The position numbers were made by a program, and so were the translations under genes. Shown piece after piece: positions 44,352-56,913 of a DNA stretch of 64,000 nt. The stretch comes from Agrostemma githago (lineage: Eukaryota > Streptophyta > Magnoliopsida > Caryophyllales > Caryophyllaceae), in the NCBI GenBank assembly GCA_958450325.1, contig OY288249.1, positions 62,312,166-62,376,165 of the forward strand, in the 5' to 3' direction. Numbering within the stretch: position 1 is the first letter of the stretch; every line of letters begins with the position of its first letter. Below the pieces are notes generated by a model. It made no database searches, was not told where the DNA came from, and worked only from the letters and a program-made list of their open reading frames with translations.

Positions 44352-45029
44352 TCAAATCAAATCCGGACTCTTGGATGCATCAGAGGTAGATTGGATGCTT
44401 TGGTCATCGGGCCCTGTATAGTCCATGAGGGGCTTTGCAAGTGACAATGTTTCCAAAACGGGAGTCTTCCCGGCATCGAGGAAGTCTTGAATGAGGTGTT
44501 TCAGTTTCCAGCACCGTTCTGTATCGTGTCCCCTCCCTCTGTGGAATTTGCAGTAATACTCATCGTTCCATGCTTTGGAGCGTTTTTCCAAAGGTGGGTC
44601 GGCTGTTGGGCCTATAGGTAGTATTAGGCCCTTCGGAACCAACCTCTGGAAAGCGACGGTGTAGGACATATCCAAGTGGGTAAATGTCCTTTCCTTTGAC
44701 CGGTTCTTGATTTTTGGAGAGGTGACTTGAGGGTTACCTCTCTCGGTCTTGCCATCTTGAGGGTATCAGACAGTTTCGTAAGAGTGTTCACCTTTGAAAT
44801 GGCTCAGTTGGGTGATAGGCTGTCTTACCCGCTCTAGTTGTGTTAGACGGGCTCTGGTTCTTATAAGGTCTTCTTCGATGATGGTTACCCTGGAACTTAG
44901 GTTATCTAGGGCAGTATTGACTTTCGAAAAGATATTGTTAATGGAGCAAGATAGCATAAGCATACTCCCTTGGATATCCCCTTTCTCGACGGCGCGGGAT
45001 TTGTTATGGTTTGGTAGTGTCTCGTTCAT
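44352..45029 (-). pseudogene. Inner Tat element gag remnants
   Basis: Two minus-strand frames remain. 45029-44766 encodes a coiled-coil-like gag N-terminus (VTIIEEDLIRTRARLTQLER). 44675-44352 encodes the cysteine-histidine segment CKFHRGRGHDTERCWKLKHL, which closely matches the gag of the outer element (CQYHRGNGHDTEKCWKLKHL). The central capsid-like domain seen in the outer element is missing between them. Gag is thus internally deleted. Confidence 0.85.
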
Positions 45030-46536
45030 AGGGTCCCTGATCGGAAGAAACGACAGGTGTTAGAACTCGCCTAGACTCGGTTTCGCGCAAATGCAAGAGA
45101 GAGAGTCAAACTAGGTACGACTCGGGGGCGGGAATGAATGACTAAGATTCTATGACCGGGCTACTTAAATATTAATCCAGACAAAGTAACGACTGTGACC
45201 TAGACTCGACCACGAGACTCGAGCTGTACAAGGATGAGTCCGAAAATGGGGCGACCGTATTTGACAGTGCCGCGTGCTTGGACCAACCGTGGTGACCTAA
45301 CCCTAGGTGACCCGAGTATTCGTAGCGTGGGTACGACTCGAAGAAGGCATCATAAGGATGCCGGTGTAGGATGAATGTAGGGTACTCTCTAGGGTAACCG
45401 TGGTTGACTGCTCGGGTGGAGGACAACCCCCTGAGTAAGGCTAGAGACTCAGATGGTGTGACATCTAAGTGACTCGAAAGTGGGATACGTGAGACAACAC
45501 GTGCAAGACATGACCCTTAGAGCAACCGTGATTGATCGCTCTGCTGAAGGGTAGCCCCCGAGTGGGGAAAAGCCTGAAAGGGAAATGACTCGGAAAGGAC
45601 ACCTAGACGGGTGACTCGTGAAAGGTGGGCTTCCCTTAGGATTCGGCGTGTGGGCCGAGTCCTGTTCGAAGGAAGATTCACATGAGACATTCTCAGACTT
45701 TGGACTCGATTGTGTAATTGGGCCAACCTTTGTAGGAGTATGTCCTACGTAGGTGGGCCTTGCCTTAGTAAAATAAGGCGGACTAGGATAGGGGGGAAAA
45801 TCCATGATGTAAGATCGACGGAGTTTCGACGCTAGAGACTTCAACGACTTATGACACGACCCGACACTGCTAAATACGGGAAGTCCTAAGAAGAGGAAGT
45901 TTTGAAATGTGATTTTTTTGAAAAGCCCGAAATGAATCGAGTGGAGAAATTCGGCCTTTTTTCGAAAAAGAAAGAAGAGCGGGCCGAATGACGGGTTTTG
46001 AAAGTTTCGAAAATATTTTCGAGTTTTGAATTGGGCATAATACCGGCTAGAAAAAGGCTATTTTGAGTAAAATCATAAGTCCTAAGTTCGGTATATGACC
46101 CGGGTTTTGAAAATTGGATATTTTGAAAAAAGGATGCAAATTTTTGATAAATGACGGTTTTGAAAAAGATGTGGATCAAGTAGCACGTAGTCATGGAAAC
46201 AGTATAATGACGCCATGTATGCTCTTAATCTAAGTCTCGGTCAGTCTATAAGGGTCTATACCAGTGTACATAGCCTATCAAGAATCGGGGCGGACTCCCT
46301 AACTCGAGTTGAGATTAGGACATGCCGTAAAACCCATATGAATCGGCTAATGGACACCTTTGACATAACCAGTTTGGACAATATCAATGGTATAGTGGGA
46401 CGTCGGTCGCGAGTACCGGCCCGGGAAAATGGGGTTATGCATGAACCGTAAAACTAAAACGCGCATTGTACTAGTCAAACGATTTCTATTCGAGTCTCAC
46501 CCTGAGGACACTGAAGGTTATTAACTCATCAGAAAA

Positions 46537-46554
46537 TCCCCAGTGGAGTCGCCA
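46537..46554 (-). other. Inner Tat element primer-binding site (tRNA-Arg type)
   Basis: The minus strand reads TGGCGACTCCACTGGGGA three bases from the 5' LTR. This resembles the tRNA-Arg primer site described for Tat/Ogre elements. The outer element has the same site with one difference. Confidence 0.75.
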
Positions 46555-46557
46555 AAT

Positions 46558-48975
46558 TGTGGACATGACAATGGTCCACCCCGACGCGGCCACGCGCGGG
46601 TTTGGGGAGGCGAATGAATCTCCATGAGATGGTCAAATGGAAATTTAAATCGAAGTCGGAGTCGCCACCGAATTTTATGGTTATTCGGAACCGTTCGAGC
46701 CCACTCTATGTCGTAGTGGGCCGTGTACAAAATACGGCCCATTTCCGATGTCAGAGTTTATTGGGCTCGTCCCTTTTGCATATCGATATAGATGCCGACT
46801 TGAGCGGTTAATCGTATATTGAATGACTCTCGTTGCCAATGGTTTCGGACATCCGGAAACCACGGTTCTGAGTAAGGGGTGAGGGTACGTGTTGGGAAGT
46901 TCACTAAGAACACCCAACCCCGCCCGCACATTAGCGGCCTCTACTAGGATATCGAATGACGTTTTAATGCGCGCGTTAGTAATACGATGAATGATATGCA
47001 AACATTGTTTTCCTAAGCATGTGAGGAATTGAATGGGTTTCTAAGTCGGTTTAATGCATGAAAAATTAATTAACGTCAAAGTTGAATTTAGCATGTGAGA
47101 TTCGTTTTAGTATAATAAAGCAAATGAAATAAAAAGGATGAATTTGCTACAAAAGATGAACAAACGAGTTAGTATCGATTTGTAAATAATATAGCAAGAA
47201 TAAATATGCGAGATCGAGAAAATATCGAAATCTGAAAAATATTCTTGAAAAGAATGTTGTTTTGTATAAAAAAACGAAGTTCGAAAAATAATAAAAAGAA
47301 CGGAAAAGGCCTCGGCATAACAGCCGGCCGCGCGACTCGCCCGGGACGCCGGCGGGTCGCGTGGTGGCCTGTTTCGGGTCCGGTTTTCGAAAACTCGAAG
47401 TTCGTATTAAATCGCGTATGAATATTGCATGATTCGTACTCAAGTTAATATTTTCGATATTCTTTATATTCGATAGTCGACTACGAAATCAATATCGAAT
47501 ACTTGGAATAGTTTTAGAAAAGATGTAATTTTAGAAATCGGTCGAAGAACGAAAAAATTAAAAAAACAGTCCGGGTTTCAGGCTCGTGCGCGAGTCGCTC
47601 GGGCGTGGCGCGACTCGCGTACGGGTCTGTCCGGGTTTTATTTTTTGTTCGAAAATTGTTATTTTGATCGAAAAGTAAAAGAAAAGAATTTTGACGAAAA
47701 AGATGTAACGATTTCTAAAATCGTCGAAATCTTAATATAATTGTTTTTTATACGATATTCGATTATAGAAAAATCGATATCGTATGTTTTAAGAATATTG
47801 TTATGAAAATAGTTTTTCGTTAATAACGATATTAGAAATAAAATAAAAAACGACTCTAGACCCGTAAAACAAAACGGACGAAGAGGAGAAAGGGAGAGAA
47901 AGGAAGAAGTCGGGTTTGATTACACCCTCAACCTACATGCTCTTGTTGACTCGGATCGGGACTCGTCGGAATGTGGCTAGGCACGGGAGTGTCGAGGCAA
48001 CGTCGGTTGGGTTAGGGTGGTACGGTTATGACGGGTGAAGGGTGTCGGGTTTCAGACCGGTTTCCTTCGGGTTTTGGATGTAATATCGGTTTCTCGATGC
48101 TAAGGAATTATATGTGTCGGGATGCTAGAAAACTATTGCTGAAAAATCGTGTCTGTGTGTGTGTGAATTGTATTTTCTCGGTGTCTGATCCTTGTTAATT
48201 GGTGGATGCAAGGGGCTATTTATAGGAAATTCCCGACCTTGACTTAGGAGAGTTTGACTACCGCTTAGGATAGGAAACGAGGGAATTTGAGGGAAATAAG
48301 AATTTCGCTTTCTTGTGAAAGAAGAAAGGGCACACGGCTGGTTTGCTACTGTTTTGGGCTGTTTCGGCCGAGTGTTTTACACTCGGTCGGGTACTTGAAT
48401 CGGTTTTTGAATAGGATTCCTGTTTGAGCTAGAATTACCGCTTGGGTAAGAAGTTGAGGAGAACGAGAATTCCATTTTCTTGTAAGAGAAGAAAAGAGGA
48501 AAACCGGCTGACTTGTACTACTTGGCCGAGTGGTTGCACTCGGTTGAGTGTCTGAGTCGGTTCTCGGATTGGATTCCTACTCGGGATCGAATTCTACCTT
48601 AAACGGAATTGTTTATTATTTTTGTATGGCTGATTTTTGTAGAGTTAGACCGTGAATATACCGTGTGAGGTGTCACGGTTGACTTACAAGTTTCGGGAAA
48701 TATCTTTGACCGGGTTTTGACTCGGTCGCTAAAAGACGGTTTTACCCCTGGTGACGGATTCGACCCAAATTAGTGTTATTTGACTCGAAACGACCCACTG
48801 GGCCTGAATTTGAGGTTGGTATGGTGAGATTTGTACTCCTTAAAATGCCTAGGCCAAATGTCCATCATTTCGAGCCCATTTCCGAGTACGTTAAAGCACG
48901 TTAGCGTCCGATCATCATCGAGTGTTTGTTGGAAACTGCTATAGACACCTGGCGGTCAAAATGTGGGTGTCTACA
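46558..48975 (-). repeat. Inner Tat element 5' LTR
   Basis: 2418 bp partner of 39317-41732, with its TATA box at 48217-48224 (minus). Its outer end abuts CCTAC. Confidence 0.93.
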
Positions 48976-48980
48976 CCTAC

Positions 48981-49023
48981 CCAAACCCGCGCGAGGCCGC
49001 GTCGGGGTGGACGTATGTCCACA
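48981..49023 (+). repeat. Outer Tat element 5' LTR, last part
   Basis: Continues from the inner insertion point and ends ATGTCCACA directly before the primer-binding site. Confidence 0.8.
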
Positions 49024-49026
49024 ATT

Positions 49027-49044
49027 TGGCGACTCCGCTGGGGA
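49027..49044 (+). other. Outer Tat element primer-binding site (tRNA-Arg type)
   Basis: TGGCGACTCCGCTGGGGA lies three bases inside the LTR end. It fixes plus-strand orientation. Confidence 0.8.
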
Positions 49045-50083
49045 AAACTGATGTGTGACTTACCATCGGGATCCTCAGGGTGAGACTCTAGGAGAAATCG
49101 TTTGATTAGTAAAATACGCGCTTTAGTTTTACGATTCATGCATAACCTCATTTTTTTCCTGGGCCGGTACTGGTGACCGATGTCCCACTATACCGCGATA
49201 TATTCCAAATTGGATATGTCAAGGTGTTCATAGCTAATTCAATTCGTATGGGTTTCGCGACATGTTCTAAGATCAACTCGACTTAGGAAGTCCGTCCCGA
49301 TTCTCGAAAAGGCTATGCGCACTGGTATAGACCCTATTTAGACCGACCGAGACTTAGTTTAAAGCATACATGGTGTCGTTATAATGCTTACTATGTGCTA
49401 CTTGGTTTCTGTGTCGTTTTCAAAAACCGTCATTTTCAAAGATGCATCTTTTCAAAAATATTCAAATTTCAAAACCCGGAATACTACCGAAATTAGGACT
49501 TACGATTTGACTCAAAATAGCCTATTTTTAGCCGGTATGCTATCCATTTCAAAATTCAAAAATTTTCAAACCTTCAAAAAAATTTCGGCCCTGACGACAT
49601 TTTGCCAATTTCAAAAGTCGGTACCATCTTCCGATTTTCTCGGAATTCAAACCTTTTCAAAAAAACACCTTCTTTATCTTAGGACTTACCACGTTTAGCA
49701 GTGTCAGGTCTTTTCATAAGTCGTCGAAGGTCTTTAGTGTCGAAACTCTGTCGATCTTATATCACAGGTTTCCTCCCCATCCCGGTCCGCCTTATTTGAC
49801 AAGGCATAGCCAACCTAAGTAGGGCATACCCCTACCAAGGAAAGCCCGTTTACACATTCGAGTCCAAAGTCTGGGAAAAATCACACGTGTACCTTCCTTC
49901 GAACGGGACTCGACCCACAGAGCCGAATCCTAAGGAAGTCACACCACCCATGAGTCACCCGTCTAGATGTCATTCTCGAGTTGCTTCCTTTTTTAGTCAT
50001 TTCCTTGCTTGGGATGTACTATTTTAGTTCCGAGACCTGGGTTCAGATTCTGATTACGCGGTGTTCTTACAGACAGGCCACCG

Positions 50084-51618
50084 TTGACCAGACACAAGCG
50101 CAAAATGGAGGAATCTTTGAACAAGCTGGCATCCTCAATGGACACTATGGTTGTCAAGCAGACTGAAATCGAGGCCCAACTGACAACAATGAGGGCCGAT
50201 CAGTTAGCTGTCATGACCCGCCTGACTGCTCTGGAGCAAGGGGCTGGGGCTCCTTCCGTGGCTCCAGAAAACACTGGGCCCATAGCTAAACTAGTCAGCG
50301 CAGTCCGCCGACTAGAGGAACAGGTCCACTTGTCTGCGGACAACACTATCCACACGGAGAACGCCCGTGTCTATTCACCTCTGAATGATGAGCTGCCCGC
50401 CAATCTGAACCTCACGGGCCTACCAATGTTTGAGGGGACCGATGACCCGTTACTTCTCATTATGGCCTTCAAAGAATTTATGGCCATTAAGGGAGTGAAG
50501 TCGGCCATGTTCAAGAACTTGTTCGCTGTTTCTCTCGAAAAGCACACCCGAGCATGGTACTACAGGCTGGACCCGAAAAAATACCCTACTTGGGATGATG
50601 TGGCAATGGAGTTTGCTCGGAATTACTCTGATAATACCGAGATTCAGACGACCATGCGTTCCTTGGAAGTTATGGCCCAGGAGCCCAAAGAAGGTTTTAC
50701 TAAATACCTTCAACGCTGGAGGGCTGAAAGTGTAAAACTGGTTGACAAGCCCAGTGAAAAAACTTTAGTGGAGACCTTTGTCAAGAACCTTCTTCCCCTC
50801 CTACAGGGTCCATCTCCGGTATGCTGTCATACCCACCACTCTTACTGAAATAAGTATGAGGATCGAAGATGATTTGAGGCTAGAGGGCCTTACTAAGGCC
50901 TCTACCAAGAGATATCAAGGGGCTACCTCTTCTGCTACTAAGCCCCCAGCTGCAACTCGCAGCATCTTCGACGCGGTTAATCTACTAGATGCCTCGTCCA
51001 AAAAGAGTACCCCAGCTCGGGTATTCACGGATATAGGGACCACCTATACATATGCCTTACAAAGGCTATCCTCTAAGGGTCTGATCCAATCGATAGGCCC
51101 AACTTCTGAGGTCCCGGTCGAGAAACGCTCCAAAAGCTACAATGTCCAGGCCTATTGCCAATATCACCGAGGTAATGGGCACGATACCGAGAAATGCTGG
51201 AAGTTGAAGCATCTGATCCTGGATTTGATTGAAAGTGGGAAAATACCGTTGCCCGGAGACAAACCGAGCAACAAGGACAACCCCTTCGTTTCCCATGCCA
51301 TCTTCACCGGAGAAGTAATTGACTGTTCACACCTCATCTCCCCTTTCATCCCACAAATTAATGGGATCTGGTTCGATGATGAAGATGATGTTTACCTGGC
51401 TAAAGGGGAGATTGTCCCCATCACCCCTGAAGAGGTCCAAAAAGCTAAGTCTAAAGCCTTAGCCAGTAACCACCTCGCCACCGTCGGTCATCCTTATCAA
51501 GCTACTAGCTCTAAGGACACCCCTATCCCGGCAACCGTCACTGAACCTGCCAGGACGGAAGCTGCCCTCGAGGAACCAAGCACTGATACGGCTCTGGTCA
51601 AACAACTGAAAATGGCTC
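50084..51618 (+). pseudogene. Outer Tat element gag, frameshifted
   Basis: The first frame (50084-50848) has a coiled-coil start and a Retrotrans_gag domain (FEGTDDPLLLIMAFKEFM, then TRAWYYRLDPKKYPTWDD). Near 50800 the reading shifts, and the frame covering 50778-51623 carries on with YAVIPTTLTEISMRIEDDLR and the cysteine-histidine motif CQYHRGNGHDTEKCWKLKHL. A single-base change in the CTTCCCCTCCTACAGGG stretch would explain it. The gypsy element starts right after, so protease and pol are not in the window. Confidence 0.88.
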
Positions 51619-53610
51619 TGTAACAACCCTAAATTTTCGTGAGCAAAATAGAAGAATAAAACCGGAAAAATTAAAGTCGTTACTCCGCACTTAGCTCACA
51701 AGGCCAAATGCAAGGCAAAAGAATAGTATAAGAATTAAAAGAAATATAAATCCGATAAATAATTAAATGAAAATGTTGCAGTGGAAGACTTAAGTCCCAC
51801 AAAATCCAAAACGGTTTAAAACAACTTCAACCCAAAATTCAACATAAATATAAATAGTTCGGAGGTAAATGTTAAATAATAAAGTCCTTCCTTGCTCAGC
51901 ATCCCGAAACCAAATGCACCCATGCAGCATATTAGATGTACCTATCAACTGTACCCAAAACACAAATAGGTACAGGTTCCAGCGGGGGAACGACCCAAAA
52001 AAAAGGACGTCAGCAAAGCTGAGTAAAATATATTATAATGAAAACGTAACACAATAATTATAATTTGTAGCAAACTGAAATCAGAGTTAAATATCACTGT
52101 CTCGATACCAAACCAAAAATATTGTGAAAATAGTAGTCAAAACCAAAATCAACCAAAATATATTGTCACCACCTGTGTGCCAAAGTCCTACCCTTTTAGC
52201 ACGATCTAGAGGTACCACCTATGCTTAGCTAGACTTACTATAGTGCGCACACTCACATTTGGGCAGTCAGTAGGATGAGGCTGCCAAAGGAGGAAGTCTA
52301 ACTACCTAGCAAGTGGGGGGCCGGAAAATTCCACTTAACACAACTCGGGCCAGGAGTTCATTTTCGGGACGAAATCTCAGGGACGTCTCAAACGCACCTT
52401 AAACCTCATATACCAACAGAGCTCCCGGAGTCTGTTATAACCACCAAAAATTGTACCAAACAATAACAAGATGTGACTTGTGTCACAAAATTCCAATATC
52501 CAAAATATCACAAGAGTATCATAAAAATTCACCATTGACAAAATAATTATAAACTGTTTCAAAAATATAATTTAAACCGAACATGCTCTTTACTTAAAGG
52601 TGAAAAGGTCAAAACGTCCTTACCTCTCAAGACGGTCAATCCGCGCTAATATTAATCCAGAAATTTTTTCACCTCGAACCCACAAGCTACAATAATATAA
52701 TTTGGTTCAAAACTCTCGTTAATAATATTAAATCCACTCAAGTTGTACACCAACTTATAACTAATTAAATATGCCTGAATGCTAGCCTCATAACCCAAAT
52801 TATCTATCTAAAAGATATACTCCCTCACCCTAAAATTATGGATTAAGAATGTCCATTACTATAACTCACAACTCCCTTCACGTATGCCTATCACCAATTT
52901 GTCAGACTTCTTGGTTAACAAAGCGGGGTTATGTCATCTTAACACGGTAGCATCGAATGCCACAATAACACTACTCCGTAAGTAAAACTACGCCCAATAA
53001 AATCCCCAAATCTGATATCGAAATCCTAATATCAACAAATAAGACACCTCTTCCCGCCACTAATCGACAATTGAGGACAATAGAGCCACCTCAAATAATA
53101 ACTACACAACCCCCATAATTTCAGACCATAATTAATACTCAACTTACAAGACTCACACGACGCAGTTTATGTATATAAGAAAAACGACGAGTAAGAGATC
53201 TATAAACTTGACACTTACCGTTTTATAGTATGCAAAAGAAAAAAGGACGACCGAGTTGTAGGAAATAGAAAGAAAAAGCACAGATGAAGAATTGAATATT
53301 GCGGCAGCCAAGTTGGAGAAAATAATGAAATAGAGATAATGGAGAAGTAATGGGGGTACGGGCGGGGTTTAAATAAAGATGAATAGGGTTTTTTTTAATT
53401 GTGTTTAATCCAAATTCGAACCCAATTCAAAGTCGATTTATAAATAATGTTTCACTTTTAAAAATCATAATCGATTTATTATAAGACGACCCAAAATACT
53501 TTAATAATTATAACGACATTAAAAATATTTTTCCAACTTAAAAACCCGATTTAAATTAAAGTAGAAAAGTCAAGCTTTATAATTGACTCGGAAAATAACG
53601 GGGTGTTACA
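51619..53610 (-). repeat. Gypsy 3' LTR, with the empty CACTA target site
   Basis: 1992 bp from TGTAACA to TGTTACA. It differs from the 5' LTR by roughly 2 percent by eye. The sequence GACAATTGAGG at 53066-53076 is the uninterrupted form of the site where the 5' LTR carries the CACTA element. Confidence 0.92.
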
Positions 53611-53625
53611 GACTTCCCTTCTTAA
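53611..53625 (-). other. Gypsy polypurine tract
   Basis: The minus strand reads AAGAAGGGAAGTC directly before the 3' LTR. Confidence 0.7.
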
Positions 53626-53887
53626 AACGAAACTTCGTCCTCGAAGTTTAAACTCATCCTTGAAAATAAAGTCTTACATTACTCACGAATGTCCAAAATG
53701 ACCCACTCACTCCATATTTCCAAAATCCGTCAAAACAGATACAAAACCGTTAAGATATCTCTCATTTCTATTTCCTCAAAATTCCAAAAGTACTTAATTC
53801 CTCAAATTCCAAAGTAACACAACTTCAAACCCACCTAATTCCACCAAATAAGATCACCTAATTCCACAAGATAATATTAGGGTTTTA

Positions 53888-54632
53888 TGAAGGAGTTATG
53901 TCCACTGTCCTACGAATTAACCCGCTTAAGTCTATGTATCCGATATGTCTTGCTAGAGGTCGATGTCGGGTTGACATATAAATGAGTTATATGTCTGGTA
54001 GTCTTAAGTGGGCCCATTGGGTCACACACAATGTGTACGAGATATTATTAATATATCGATATATTAATATATCGGGTCAGTAGTAATACGACTCAGCTGT
54101 GCTGTCGGGTTATGGTAATTAGAGTTATAGTAATAATCTAGTTATGGTAACTAGAGTTATTGTGATAATCTAATTATACCAATTGGAGTTATGGAATAAC
54201 TTCTAGGTTAAGTAGGTAACCTATCTCTCCTATATACTATATAAGAAGGTTCATATGATGAACCAAAATATACAATTGTGAGTATTGATTCATATATTAT
54301 TAGAGAGAGAATTTTGTGAGACCGTCTCACAAAACCCTTATACTAGCATATACGTCGCAGTTCCGTACCCGTGTGGATACCAAAGGAGGCATCACGTTTG
54401 GGGTGCTTTATTCTGTCCGTGGGAATTATTTATTCTGTCCGTGGAGATTATTTATTCTTGTCCGTGAAGATTATTTATTCTGTCCGTGGAGATTATATAT
54501 ATTTCTGGGTTATTATATTTCTTATTAATACGCTGTTCCGCTGCAAATAAGGTATAATTGTTATCCCTCTACTTTTGTCTTTTCGGTTAATACTCATAAC
54601 AGGTCCTTGGGTTTAAGGGTTGTAACCCTACA
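53888..54632 (+). mobile_element. Solo LTR, 745 bp, inside the gypsy element
   Basis: Starts TGAAGGAG, ends CCCTACA, and is flanked by TTTTA on both sides (53883-53887 and 54633-54637). A plus-strand TATA-like CTATATAAGAAGG near 54238 suggests orientation. It interrupts the 3' part of the gypsy pol region. Confidence 0.8.
54409..54500 (+). repeat. Tandem repeat of about 23 bp in the solo LTR
   Basis: Four units of ATTCTGTCCGTGGAGATTAT with small variations. Confidence 0.85.
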
Positions 54633-54949
54633 TTTTAAGTCACCAAGATTCTCATATTCCTATAAGGTAAAAGTCTCACTTGCCACCATTTTACAAGTGC
54701 ATCATCCACAAAATCAATAAATCAAATAAGTGCGTTTAGCACAACCAAACAACCAACATGTGCGTTGAGCACGAAAAATCACCAATATGTGCGTTGAGCA
54801 CAAACAAACCACAAACATGTGCAAACAAGTCAAATTTCAAATAATAACAAATAACCAACGACATTGTGCTTATTAAGCATCAACAATAGCCAAACTATTC
54901 ATATTTGTGACTAATAAATAGATATTAGCTTAAAATCACACAAAAATAT

Positions 54950-55800
54950 GCTTAGTTTATCACAAAAACAAATAGTCATGCATATTTCTATCCACCTTAA
55001 AATAAAGCTTCGTCCTCGAAGCACGAAAATTCACCTTAGGCAAAAAGATGAGGGTATTTGTCTCTCATGGTTGGCTCAAGTTTCTCTCAAAATATTGGAA
55101 CACATGTGTTCGCTACCTAATATAATATCCTTTGAAACCCCATGAAGTCCTACCACATAATGTATATAAGCATCAGCAAGTTGCTTCTTCTCTCATATAT
55201 CCTTCATGGGAATAAAATGTGTTCTCTTAGTTAATCTATTACTTATAACCTAAATCATATTATTACCTTCCTCTGACCTTGACAACCCAACTATCAAATC
55301 CATAAAGATTAAATTCCACTTCCACTCGGAAACTCCTAAAGGATCTAGCTCTCCCTGAGGTCTCATATGTTCACTCTTAACTTTCTAATATATCAAGTTT
55401 TGAACCACAAAATCTGTCATTTGTTTCCTCATACTGGTCCACCAAAATCCTAATTTCAAATTCCACATGTATTTTATCACCTCCCAAATAAACATAATAC
55501 ATATTTTCCTTTAATTCCTTGTGGTTATGTACGCAAATTCTATCTCAACACTTAATAAATCCATTCTCATTGCGCTTGACAAAGCAGACTCATTCACTAA
55601 CCAACTTATCCTATAAAAATTTATCACCACCTTTCAACTCTTTAATACCCTCACTAATTCGCTTTCAACGGAAAACACACTATACAGGGTTCCTAACTTT
55701 GCCATTTTGATCCCAAATATCAGAAACTCTCCCCTCAGCTTATCACGGTGCATCACTAACAGTATTGTTTGGGGAAAGGTTTACTCAAGTCATCGGCCAC
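54950..55800 (-). pseudogene. Gypsy integrase remnant
   Basis: Conceptual minus-strand pieces are recognisable: a zinc-binding-region tail with FWWTSMRKQM, then EHMRPQGELDPL, VSEWKWNLIFMDLIVGLSR and NRLTKRTHFIPMK. These are the standard gypsy integrase landmarks. Stops and shifts break the frame repeatedly. Confidence 0.75.
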
Positions 55801-56060
55801 CACATTGACATTTCCTACAAGATACTGAACCTCGATCTTATAGTCCTCAATCAAATCCAACCAGCTTCTTTACCTCACGATTAGCCCCTAATGGATAAAT
55901 ATATATCTTAAAATTTACGATCATAAAAACTTTAAATGGTCCCCAAACCATATGTCCCCAAATTTCTAAGGCAACTACTACGGCTGCTTAGTCTAGATCA
56001 TAAGTAGGGCAATTTTTTTCATAAAGGTTCAACTGCCTAAATGCATAGGCAATCACTTTC
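55800..56060 (-). pseudogene. Gypsy RNase H remnant
   Basis: Decayed minus-strand pieces correspond to the usual segment after reverse transcriptase, including a tract equivalent to the conserved HKSLKYI-type region and the following VKKLVGFD piece. Identification is by position and partial similarity. Confidence 0.5.
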
Positions 56061-56249
56061 TTATTCTGCTGAAAACACTAACTAATCCATTCTTAAAATG
56101 CATAGGTATAAACTTCAGAAACTTCATTTTCATTCGGTAAGGTCAATCCTAAAGCAGTGGTCAATTTTTTTTCTTTAGAATTCGAAATGATTCCTCACAT
56201 CCCTGATCCCAATGAAATTTTATGGCTTTCTACATCAGTGCAGTCATTA

Positions 56250-56900
56250 ATCTATCTATTTTGAAAAAAAATCCTTCACAAATCTTCTATAGTAACCAGC
56301 TAAGCCCAAAAGTTACGAATTTCAGTCACAGATTCCGGGTTAGGTCACTCAACAACCTTATTAAGCAGGATCTATTGATACTCCATCCTTAGATATAATA
56401 TTTCCCAAAATTACTCGTACCAGCCAAAATCGCACCTCGAAACTTTAGCAAACACTAATTTCCTCTCAAGATGCCTAAAAAAATTCGTAAATGTTTCTCA
56501 TGCTCTTCTTCATTCTTTGAATAATCACTATGTTATCAATGAATATCATAATAAAATTATCTCGGTAAGTCCTCAAGGTTCGGTTCGTTAAGTCCATAAA
56601 AACATCAGGTGCACTAGTCAACCCAAAAAAAACATCACAGTAAACTCACAATGACAATATTATCTAGTAGAAAATGTAATCTTAGATAAATCCTTAAGCG
56701 CTATCACTAATTGGTGGTACTCAAATTGCAAATCAATTTTAGGGAAGATAAAAGCTCCCTTCAACTGGTCAAATAAGTCATCAATCCTAGATAAGGGAAT
56801 CTTATTCTATATAGTAACTTGATCAAATTCTCGATAATCAATACATAATCTTAAAGTTTCATCCTTCTTTTTCCACAAATAAATCAGGGTCACCCCAAGG
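56250..56900 (-). pseudogene. Gypsy reverse transcriptase remnant
   Basis: The minus-strand piece FFGLTSAPDVFMDLTNRTLR followed by RDNFIMIFIDNIVIIQ is the palm region. The catalytic pair normally read as FIDD is FIDN here, so one metal-binding aspartate is lost. Stops flank it. Confidence 0.85.
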
Positions 56901-56913
56901 CGGCATACTAGGC

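Larger units (their letters stand above)
39317..48975 (-). mobile_element. Inner Tat/Ogre-like retrotransposon, gag-only, complete with TSD
   Basis: Two 2.4-kb LTRs (TGTGGACA...TGTCTACA) enclose 4.8 kb. The 5-mer CCTAC flanks the whole at 39312-39316 and 48976-48980. Primer site and gag place it on the minus strand, opposite to its host element. Only gag remnants are present; protease, reverse transcriptase and integrase are missing. It therefore depends on an autonomous partner. By eye the LTRs differ at about 17 places, so the insertion is recent. Confidence 0.93.
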
